A stretch of 7,970 nucleotides of DNA. Origin: DASZHA01 sp049644325. Its GTDB lineage: Bacteria > Chloroflexota > Dormibacteria > DASZGP01. The position numbers and the translations under genes were made by a program. Below the pieces are notes generated by a model. The model did no database searches, was not told where the DNA came from, and worked only from the letters and a program-made list of their open reading frames with translations. The stretch is taken from the NCBI GenBank assembly GCA_049644325.1, contig JBARRR010000154.1:1-7970 (forward strand), in the 5' to 3' direction. Below are positions 1 to 7,200 of this stretch, in pieces. Each line of letters begins with the position of its first letter. The first letter of the stretch is position 1.

Positions 1-65
1 GCCAGGGCGCCGGGGCGGCGCGGGCCGTAGATGCGATCAACCAGCGCCTGCCAGGGGCCAGCCAT
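1..65 (-). CDS. Start of a gene downstream of livH, probably the LivM-type permease (partial)
   Basis: Only the first 21 or so codons are in the window; the gene runs off the left edge. The reading frame opens with ATG (complement of 63-65) and begins MAGPWQALVDRIYGPRRPGA. The LivH stop codon TGA and this ATG share one base (TGATG), the usual arrangement for translationally coupled genes. A GAGGAG purine run (complement of 77-82), inside the end of livH, lies 11 bases upstream of the ATG and could act as a ribosome binding site at slightly long spacing. In Liv-type clusters the gene after livH is most often livM, the second permease subunit, whose N-terminus is variable, so the identity rests on context only. 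An ATP-binding subunit (LivG/LivF) is the main alternative. Confidence 0.55.
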   Translation of the reverse strand, partial: MAGPWQALVDRIYGPRRPGAL

Positions 66-1039
66 CAGTCCAGTCGCTCCTCGGCGCCGCCCAAGCGTGC
101 CGGCGCCAGTGCCAGGAGCGCGACCAACAGGGCCAGGGCGAACAGGTCGCGCAGGGGGTCGAGGCCGAGACGCGGCAGCTGCAGCGCGCCCAGGGCCAGG
201 GGCGGAACCGAGAGGTTGCCCAGCAGGGATTCCCCCACACCGATGCCAAGGCCGGCGATGATGGCGCCGCGGGCGGAGCCAAGCCGCCCGGTGACCGCGG
301 CGGCGACGCCCTTGAGCCCCAGCAGGACGCCGAGTCCGATGCTGATCGGCCGGCTGGGCGCGACCAGCACCGCGGCCAACGCAACCAGCAGCCCCCCGAC
401 GGCGAAGGCCAGCAGGGTCAGCCGCTCCGGCGAGATGCCCACCAACCGGGCGGCGTTGGGGGCGTCGGCAGCCGCCTGCATCGCGCGCCCGATGCGGCTT
501 AGCGCCAGCCAGCGGTCGAAGGCGATCGCCAAAACCGCCGCGATGGCCAGGACGATGACGTCGCGCAGGTTGAGCACCCCACCGCCGGGAAGGCTGACCA
601 ATCCCTGGCCCGGCAAGATCCCCGTCGGGAGCAGGTCAGGGACGCTGTAGGCCTCGGCGGGGAAGAGAAAGCCGACCACGCTGCGCACCAGGAGCCCGGC
701 CGCGGCGCTGGCCGCGATCCAGCCGACCACAGATCCCCGGGAGGTGAACGGCCGGATGCCAAAGCGAAACAGGGCGATCGCGGCCGCCACGGTGACGACC
801 GCTGCAAAGAGCAACGCCGCAAGCAGCAGCAGCGGTGAGGGGGAGGTGATAGCTACCGCCGCGCCGCCCCCGATCGGCAGCAGGAATGCGAACATCGCCA
901 GCACCGACATCTCGCCGTGGGCGAAGTTGAGGACGCCGCTCATGCGGTAGATCAGGCTGTAGGCGGCGCCCAAGAGGCCGTAGAGGGCGCCCGCGGCCAG
1001 GCCGGCAACCAGCACCTGGAGCAGGAGGCCGGCGCTCAT
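65..1039 (-). CDS. livH: Branched-chain amino acid ABC transporter permease, LivH family
   Basis: This 324-residue protein is one of the two membrane subunits of a LivHMGF-type importer, which moves branched-chain amino acids, or in relatives amides or urea, into the cytoplasm with an extracytoplasmic binding protein and two ATPases. Family hallmarks are the N-terminal helix followed by SGVLNFAHGEM (34-44), the cytoplasmic stretch GRAMQAAADAPNAARLVGIS (184-203), and the coupling loop GLKGVAAAVTGRLGSARGAI (241-260), which matches the family pattern of a conserved Gly-Ser before Gly-Ala-Ile. About eight hydrophobic segments are visible (for example 5-30, 68-92, 104-126, 159-176, 207-227, 257-273, 295-312), and the length is normal. 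The ATG start lies 7 bases after the stop of the channel-like gene; no clear Shine-Dalgarno is seen, so translational coupling is likely. The next gene starts on its stop codon. No binding protein or ATPase is in the window, so the substrate is not proved. Confidence 0.9.
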   Translation of the reverse strand: MSAGLLLQVLVAGLAAGALYGLLGAAYSLIYRMSGVLNFAHGEMSVLAMFAFLLPIGGGAAVAITSPSPLLLLAALLFAAVVTVAAAIALFRFGIRPFTSRGSVVGWIAASAAAGLLVRSVVGFLFPAEAYSVPDLLPTGILPGQGLVSLPGGGVLNLRDVIVLAIAAVLAIAFDRWLALSRIGRAMQAAADAPNAARLVGISPERLTLLAFAVGGLLVALAAVLVAPSRPISIGLGVLLGLKGVAAAVTGRLGSARGAIIAGLGIGVGESLLGNLSVPPLALGALQLPRLGLDPLRDLFALALLVALLALAPARLGGAEERLD

Positions 1040-1046
1040 CCGGCGC

Positions 1047-2168
1047 CTAGCTCTGCCGGTGCCGGTGGCGGGTCTGGGTCAGGCGCCACGCCATCCAGAA
1101 GGGCGGCGACTTGAACTCGATCGCGCGGTCGCCGGACCACGGGTGGGGCGGCGCGCTGGTGACGCCGGCAAGGAAGCGGAGCACGGTGTCGTAGTTGACG
1201 CGCCAGCCTTTGAAATCGCGCCAGCACTGGTCGAGGTCCGCCAGCAGCGGCAGGCCCGCCGCCGCCAGCTCCTCGCAGACGGCGTCGAACTCCTCGCGAG
1301 TCACGGCGATGGGGTCGTCGGGGGTGGGCTCGTCGTTGTGGGGGTATCCGAAGAAGTCGGTGATGCGGCGGAGCGCGACGAACCCGGCGCGGATGCAGAG
1401 CTGGGCCTCAGGGCTGCGGGGCCGGTCGACGGTGGAGGTCAGCAGGGCCGCGGTGTCGAGCACACAGCCCGCGGCGGTGACCCACGAGCGGTCGGGATCC
1501 GGGGACCGGAAGAAGACCACTGCCGACAGGGAGGTGTGGCTCTCCTCGATGTCGGCGAACCAGACCTCCCAGGCGCGCCAGAGCTCGTCAAGGCGGTCGG
1601 TGTAGCCGATGCGATGGGTCCGCGCCAGGAGCGTTGCCGGCGTCGGCGGCGACCCCGCCAGGGCTTCTAGCAGGGCGACCAGGGTCTCGCGCCGGCTGAA
1701 ACCGGCATAGATGGTCGGCAGGTAGCTGATCAGCAGGGCCACCAGGCCCAGCCCCATCGCCGCCTGGGCAAAGCTGAGCGCGGTGGTCGAGAGCCGGTCG
1801 GGGCGGGCGAAGCCGAGCGTCAGCATCGAGGAGCCGCTGGTGATGAACGCCTCCCTGAGGTCGCCCACGATGGCCCAATACATCAGGGTGAATGCCCCAA
1901 GGATCAGGAGCAGCCAGACCACCGGCAGAAGGACCAGGCTCAGGGGCGCCTGCATGGCGAAGAGGCGGTCGCGGTCGTGGTAGTCGCGGCTGGGTGGCGC
2001 CACCAGGTCGAGGAGGTTGCGAACCGCGATGAACACCACGCGTGCGATACGGGTCTGGGCGGCCCGCGGCAGGACAAAGGTGACGATCGCCGACATCCCG
2101 GTGGCGTAGACGACATAGGCGCCGAAGGCGAAGGCCAGCACCTTGAGCGCGATCAACGCGTACTGCAC
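1047..2168 (-). CDS. Putative ion-channel-like membrane protein with a pore loop and cytoplasmic C-terminal domain
   Basis: The 373-residue protein has hydrophobic segments at about 4-34, 73-100 and 128-152, followed by roughly 220 mostly soluble residues. Between the last two segments lies a short amphipathic stretch and SSMLTLGFA (113-121), at the position and with the pattern of the potassium-channel pore helix and selectivity filter (TVGYG in the family; TLGFA here). This outer helix, pore loop and inner helix order suggests a 2TM-type channel, with one extra N-terminal helix. The replacement of the second filter Gly by Ala means K+ selectivity should not be assumed. The C-terminal region (155-373) is predicted soluble, is rich in Trp and acidic residues, shows no RCK/TrkA nucleotide-binding signature that I can recognise, and ends in a basic tail (RHRHRQS). 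The start is GTG, 39 bp after the secreted-protein gene, with no Shine-Dalgarno; a TATCCT sequence (complement of 2176-2181) 7 bases upstream could instead be a -10 box for a leaderless transcript, though no -35 is evident. Its place ahead of livH suggests shared expression, not a proven shared job. Confidence 0.6.
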   Translation of the reverse strand: MQYALIALKVLAFAFGAYVVYATGMSAIVTFVLPRAAQTRIARVVFIAVRNLLDLVAPPSRDYHDRDRLFAMQAPLSLVLLPVVWLLLILGAFTLMYWAIVGDLREAFITSGSSMLTLGFARPDRLSTTALSFAQAAMGLGLVALLISYLPTIYAGFSRRETLVALLEALAGSPPTPATLLARTHRIGYTDRLDELWRAWEVWFADIEESHTSLSAVVFFRSPDPDRSWVTAAGCVLDTAALLTSTVDRPRSPEAQLCIRAGFVALRRITDFFGYPHNDEPTPDDPIAVTREEFDAVCEELAAAGLPLLADLDQCWRDFKGWRVNYDTVLRFLAGVTSAPPHPWSGDRAIEFKSPPFWMAWRLTQTRHRHRQS

Positions 2169-2186
2169 TGGCAGCAGGATACCGGG

Positions 2187-2200
2187 GCCGCGGCCGCGGC
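2187..2200. repeat. 14-bp perfect GC palindrome between two minus-strand genes
   Basis: GCCGCGGCCGCGGC is its own reverse complement and lies in the 39-bp gap between the secreted-protein stop and the channel-like gene start. In RNA it could fold as a 5-bp GC stem with a 4-base loop. No T-run follows on either strand, so it is not a convincing intrinsic terminator. It could be a weak attenuator or mRNA processing site, or simply a by-product of high GC. Confidence 0.35.
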
Positions 2201-2207
2201 TTCGGGG

Positions 2208-4136
2208 TCAGCCCGGGCGGCGGCGCAGGGTGGGGAGTAGGTAGAGGAGGAGCAGGACGGCGGCACCGCCCAGCCCGATGGCCGCCATGGCCGCTGGCGG
2301 TGGCGGCGGCACCAGGGTGTTGGGTAGCGAGCTCGAGGGACTTGGAATCAGCACCCGTGATGCGGCATCCTCGACGGCGCTAACGGTATAGGTCAGGGTG
2401 TAGCAGCCGTGGGGGTTGAGCGGCGGGGTGGCCTTCAAGTCGGCGGGACAGGTCGACGTGGGGTCGCCGGTCTGGTTGGTGCTGGCGTCGACCGTGTGGG
2501 TGCCCAGCGACGCCTGCACCGACGACCAGGGCTGCAGGACCCGGCCCGGCACGTCGTTGCCGTCGGCGATCTCGGCGGGGGCAGTCGTGTTGGCGCCAGG
2601 GCACGATCCGAAGGTCCCCGGCGCCAGCCCCTGGGTGGTGATGTTGACATTGCCGGTGACGGTCGCGAGCAGCTGGAGATCGCATTCACGACCGAGGGTG
2701 AGGAGCCGCCAGCCCTTGCCCGGCGGCACGTAGATGTCGACCGATTGATTGGGGCTCAGCGTGTCGCCTTCAGACGGGTCGACCTCACCGTTGTGGAACA
2801 GGCGTCCCCAGGCCCCCTGGACGTCGTAGTAGAGATTCCACTCTCCTGGCGGCAGGCTGGCCTGGTTCTGTCGTTGCGACTCGCTGCCGCAGCCGGTCTC
2901 GCCCTGGCCCGTGGGGCAATCCATGGTGCGATGAAAGACGACGTTGTCAAAGGTGACGTGCAGGTGTGCCGGCACCTGGGCCAGTGGTAGCTCGTCCCAT
3001 CCCGCCAGGACCTTGTAGTACATGCGGAGGTCCTGGGTGGGGGGGGTGTTCAGGTGGAAGGTCACACGCACGCCGTTGCCCTCGGGTGTAAGTGTCGGAG
3101 CCGGCGCACCCACCGAGCCGAGGTCGACGGCGCGGTAGGTGAGGTGGGCCAGGGCGCTTGGCTTGGGCGGCGCAGGGAGGAAGTACGAGTAGTCGCCGGT
3201 TACGTCCTGCCACATCGCCCCGGTCAGCACGCACAGCTTGGCGGCCGGGTTGGCAATGCCATTTACAGGCGGGAACTGATGGGCGCAGTTTTCCACCAGG
3301 CCGGCGCGGGTCTCGTACGTCGACACGTAGAGCAGTCCTTCAGCCTCCGCTTCCGGGCTCAGGCTCTGGGCGTGTACGTCCCACATCGCCCGCCAGGGAT
3401 GGATCTCTGTGCTCTCCCCAGCGATGTGGCACTGGGCCGGGTCGAAAATTGCAACGCCGCCCTGCTTGAGGGTGGCCAGGTTCCCCAGGCATTGCTGGGC
3501 GGGCGTGCCAACCTTGGGGAGAACATAGTCGGGACTGAAGACCTCGGTGGGAGTGCCCCAGTGGCCGCAGTCCCAGATCCAGTTCCCGATCAGGTCGATG
3601 CGGTCGCCCTGCTCTGGCCAGAGCGAGAGGGGGATGGCGTCGCTCTGCAGCTCGCTATGGATCGACGCGTAGTCGTCGCCATTGCCACGGTAGTTGCCGG
3701 TCCGGTTGTCGATGTTGTTCAAGTCCTGATGGCCGGCCAGGAGGAAGGCGTACTGCGGCAGGTCCGGCTGGATGTCCACGTTGAGGTCGTAGTCGTCGTG
3801 CCCCGCCGGCAGGTCGTCGCCGGCAACCTTGACGGCCTCGAAGAGCGAGTTGGGGACCACCTGGGTCTTGTAATCCCTGGTGTTGACGACTCCCGTGACC
3901 CGCCTGGGGGCGGGCGGCGCGACACTGCTGTGGTCGTCGTAGACGTAGGCCCATTGGGGCGAATTACCCTGGATCAACTCGAGTGGGGACCGCGTGCAGC
4001 CGTCCTTGATCGCCTGGCTGGTGCTGGTGTCTCCGCTGGAATCCGGGCCGGGGTCGGCCAGGGCAACCACCGCGCCAAGCGCCTGCAGCCCCAACAGGGC
4101 CGCCAGCACGAGCAACACACCCACCCGCCGTGTCAC
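2208..4136 (-). CDS. Large secreted surface protein of unknown function with a C-terminal LPNTL/membrane anchor
   Basis: I do not recognise a named family for this 642-residue protein. Residues 1-27 form a signal peptide: TRR, a long Leu/Val/Ala core, and a likely cut after VALA, giving a mature start at DPGPDSS. The exported part contains 12 cysteines (47, 190, 216, 236, 284, 302, 407, 416, 485, 512, 563, 578), an even number compatible with disulfides. A striking region combines NWIWDCGHWG (185-194) with TEIHPWRAMWD (243-253); the D-C-G-H ... E-I-H-P pattern resembles a possible metal or active-site cluster and I loosely recall it from uncharacterised secreted proteins. The C-terminal third (about 340-590) is rich in hydrophobic/Thr/Ser alternation and looks like beta-sandwich material. 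The tail is LPNTL (604-608), a Pro run, a hydrophobic helix (615-636) and RRRPG, the layout of a sortase signal but with Leu in place of Gly. The start is GTG with no Shine-Dalgarno; an imperfect TGTAGT (complement of 4148-4153) is a weak -10 candidate. It heads the minus-strand cluster and is divergent from the acylase gene. Confidence 0.8.
   Translation of the reverse strand: MTRRVGVLLVLAALLGLQALGAVVALADPGPDSSGDTSTSQAIKDGCTRSPLELIQGNSPQWAYVYDDHSSVAPPAPRRVTGVVNTRDYKTQVVPNSLFEAVKVAGDDLPAGHDDYDLNVDIQPDLPQYAFLLAGHQDLNNIDNRTGNYRGNGDDYASIHSELQSDAIPLSLWPEQGDRIDLIGNWIWDCGHWGTPTEVFSPDYVLPKVGTPAQQCLGNLATLKQGGVAIFDPAQCHIAGESTEIHPWRAMWDVHAQSLSPEAEAEGLLYVSTYETRAGLVENCAHQFPPVNGIANPAAKLCVLTGAMWQDVTGDYSYFLPAPPKPSALAHLTYRAVDLGSVGAPAPTLTPEGNGVRVTFHLNTPPTQDLRMYYKVLAGWDELPLAQVPAHLHVTFDNVVFHRTMDCPTGQGETGCGSESQRQNQASLPPGEWNLYYDVQGAWGRLFHNGEVDPSEGDTLSPNQSVDIYVPPGKGWRLLTLGRECDLQLLATVTGNVNITTQGLAPGTFGSCPGANTTAPAEIADGNDVPGRVLQPWSSVQASLGTHTVDASTNQTGDPTSTCPADLKATPPLNPHGCYTLTYTVSAVEDAASRVLIPSPSSSLPNTLVPPPPPAAMAAIGLGGAAVLLLLYLLPTLRRRPG
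2313..2327 (-). other. LPNTL motif: altered sortase-signal-like pentapeptide
   Basis: The codons read CTA CCC AAC ACC CTG, giving Leu-Pro-Asn-Thr-Leu 35-39 residues from the C-terminus of the secreted protein. A Pro-rich linker, a hydrophobic helix and Arg-Arg-Arg follow, exactly as in LPxTG proteins. Standard sortases cut between Thr and Gly, and here the Gly is Leu, so cleavage by a canonical sortase is doubtful and the protein may stay as a C-terminally membrane-anchored protein. The motif differs from the LPNTG of the divergent acylase only at the last residue. Confidence 0.6.
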
Positions 4137-4169
4137 GGCACCACGCTACTACAGCGCCGCGATCGACGG

Positions 4170-4200
4170 TTGCCGCGGCCGTACTAGAACGCGTTATCAT
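4170..4200 (+). promoter_or_regulatory. Promoter for the acylase gene, probably giving a leaderless mRNA
   Basis: TTGCCG (4170-4175, 4/6 match to TTGACA) and TATCAT (4195-4200, 5/6 match to TATAAT) are separated by 19 bp, slightly longer than ideal. Six bases separate the -10 box from the ATG at 4207, so transcription would start at or next to the start codon. No Shine-Dalgarno precedes the ATG, which agrees with a leaderless transcript, a common arrangement in high-GC Gram-positives. The TTATCAT stretch is the only AT-rich patch in the 70-bp divergent gap. Confidence 0.55.
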
Positions 4201-4206
4201 CTGCCG

Positions 4207-7200
4207 ATGCGGTTCGGGGCGGGGCCGGGGGGAAACCGCGCGCACCATGGCGAAGGTGGCGGTGCGCGGTATGCAGTGCTGGCGCTCTTCGCCGTGGCAG
4301 TCGCGATGCTGGCGCTGTCGAGTGTCGCCCCGGCCTTGGCCGACGTGACCGCCTACAGGGCCAATGACTACGGCAACGTGCTCAACATTCTGCCGGCCGG
4401 CGCGGCCGGCAACGCCACCGCCCTGCAGGCGGCGCCGTGGCTGCCGATGTCGCCCCTGACCAAGACCTATCCGCCCCACTTCCAGGACCAATACGACATG
4501 TACCAGAACCTGCTCTACGCAACGCCGGGGCTCCAGGACAGCGCCCTGACGAAGTACTACAAGGACGCATCGTTCGGGGTGCAGCCGCAGCAGGTTGAAA
4601 GCATCGAGACCCTGACCACCGCCGACGGCAACGTCACCATCATTCGCGACAAGCAGTTCGGCGTGCCCCACATCTACGGCGACACCGTCCAGGCGATGGC
4701 CTACGGCGCGGGCTATGCCACCGGCGAGGACCGGCTCTTCCTGATCGATGTGCTCCGCCACTACGGATCCGGCCACCTGTCGGAGCTGGTCGGGCCCAGC
4801 TGCGGCAACCAGCAGATGGACCACGACCAGCTGCAGCTGACCGGCTATACCCAGCAGGACAAGGACAACCAGCTGGCTCACATCGACTCGCTCGGCGCCA
4901 TCGGTCACGAGGGGCGAACCATGATCCACTCCTACGTCGGCGGCATCAACCAGTTCATCGGCGACCTGTCCAACCCCCTCAGCAGCAAGTTCGGCCAGAT
5001 GCCGGTGGAGTATCCACTCGCCACCGGCAGCCCGGTGCCTGGCGCCTGGAAGGACTCCGACATCATTGACATCGCCTCGCTGGTGGGCGGCATCTTCGGC
5101 AAGGGCGGCGGTGACGAGGTCGCCAGCGGTCACCTGCTGCAGTTCCTGCAGACCAAGTTCCCGGGGAACAGCGGCCAGGATGCGCTGGCGATGTTCCGCG
5201 ACTTCCACGAGGTAAACGACCCCAACGCCCCCACCGTGGTCACCGACAAGAGCTTCCCCTATGAGCTACAGGGCCCGGTGAGCAGCAAGAACGCGTTCAC
5301 CGACCCCGCGGCCGCCGTCACCGACCCCTCGCCGGGGGCGGTCCACCCCGACTGCGAGGGCTACGTCAGCTTCCTCCAGAACTTCCACCTGCCCACCGTG
5401 CTCAGCAACGCCCTCCTGGTGGACGCCAAGCACTCCGCCAGCGGGCGCCCGATCGCGGTCATGGGGCCCCAGGTGGGCTACTACGCGCCCCAGATCCTGC
5501 AGGAGGTCGATCTACACGCGCCCGACTACGACGCCCGAGGGGCCAGCTTCCCGGGGACGTCTTTCATCGTCGAGCTGGGCCGTGGCCAGGACTACGCCTG
5601 GTCCGCCACTTCGGCGGACACCGACGTCGTTGACCAACGGCTGCTGGAGATGTGCCCCAACCAGGGCGCGGCCCCGGACAACAAGTACTACAAGCTCAAC
5701 GGCGCCTGCGTGAAGATGGACTACCACGACGACGTCGAGACGGCGCTGACCAAGCCCGGCGGCATGGGCGTGATCATCACCCTCCACCACGCCATCTACC
5801 GCAACAACCCAGCCGACCCGGTGCAGGGCGTGGTCCTTGGCTTCACCAAGACCCCCGGGGCCCAGCCGATCGACGTCGCCATCGTCTCCCAGCGAAGCAC
5901 CTACCAGCATGAGCTCGACTCGGCGGAGGGGTTCCTTCGCTGGCAGCACCCCTCATTGACGCATGACGCGCAGTCCTGGCAGGAGGGCGCCGCCAAGATC
6001 GGCTACACGTTCAACTGGTTCTACGCCGACAACCAGGACATCGCCTACTACGTCAGTGGCCATGACCCGATCCGGCCGTCCAACCTCGATGCCACCCTCC
6101 CGACCTGGGGCGGCCGCGCCGACACCAACTGGACCGGCTTCCTGGCCGATAACGCCCATCCCAACGAGATCAACCCACCCCAGGGCTTCCTGTCGTCATG
6201 GAACAACAAGCCGGCACCCCAGTTCGGCGCCTCGGACGCGACCTACGGCTTCGGCCCGATCTTCCGGCAGCGGACCCTGGCGGACAACATCACGCAGCAG
6301 TTCGCGCTGCACAACAACCAGATCACCCGCGCCAACCTGGTCGACGCCATGGAGCAGGGCGCCTCGGTTGACCTCACCGGCGCCCGGGTCGAGCCGGAGC
6401 TGGAGGCCTACCTGGCCAGCGCGGGCCTGAGCCTCGACCCCGCCACCACCGGCGCGATGATGACCCACCTGCACGGCTGGGTGGCCAACGGCGCGCACCG
6501 CATCCGCGCGCAGCACGGCGACGCGGAGTACAACGACGCGTCAGGGGTTGCCACCATGGACGAGCTCAACCCCAAGCTGATAAGCGCAGTCTTCAACTCG
6601 GTGTTCTGCGCCAACCCCGCGAGCTGTACCCCCGCCGAGGAGTTCTCGATCCGGGGGCTCCCCGCCGGCTACAACAAGCTTCCCATGGGTTTCACCGACC
6701 TCCCCAGCGGCCGCAACGGCAGCTCGTACGACGGCGGCTGGGAGGGCTACATGTGGAAGGTGCTGCGCCAGCTGCGCGGGGCGGCGGTGGCCCAGCCCTT
6801 CTCCGCCGAGATGATGTCGCACGTCTGTACCGGTGGCGCGGCCGCCTGCCCGGGCAAAATCCTGCAGGCGATCACCGACACCTATAACGCCATGAAGACC
6901 GCCAACGGTGGGAGCGCCAACGTGGGCGGCTGGACCAAGAACGACAACCTCGTCTTCTGCGCCAGCAATTCGTGCCCCACCCAGATGCCGGCATACGACA
7001 ACATCTCGTTCACGGTTGCAGGCCTCATCTCTCAGCCGGACATGGACTGGCAAAACCGGCCCACCTTCCAGCAGGTGGTCGATTTCCCCTCCCACCGCGC
7101 TCGGAACACCGGCACCCAGGCCACCGTGGTTTCGGACGCCGCGACCGGCAGCTTGCCCAACACTGGGGCCCAGCGGGACGTCAGCGCCGCCGCATTGGCG

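Noticed and set aside
2169..2207. Intrinsic terminator between the secreted-protein and channel-like genes
   Set aside because: The GC palindrome there has only a 5-bp stem and no T-run follows it on the minus strand.
3054..4187. A 377-codon plus-strand open frame opposite the secreted-protein gene
   Set aside because: It is the antisense shadow of a gene with a clear signal peptide and C-terminal anchor; the translation is Val/Gly/Arg-rich with no recognisable motif.
3994..4206. Upstream in-frame ATG that would lengthen the acylase by 71 residues
   Set aside because: The added residues are the shadow of the divergent gene's start and would bury the signal peptide inside the protein; the -10 box lies between this ATG and the one at 4207.
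3964..5208. A 414-codon open frame on the minus strand across the divergent gap and the acylase alpha-chain region
   Set aside because: It lies antisense to the well-supported acylase and overlaps the secreted-protein start. Its product is a Val/Gly/Arg/His-rich low-information sequence without domains, as expected for a shadow frame in GC-rich DNA.
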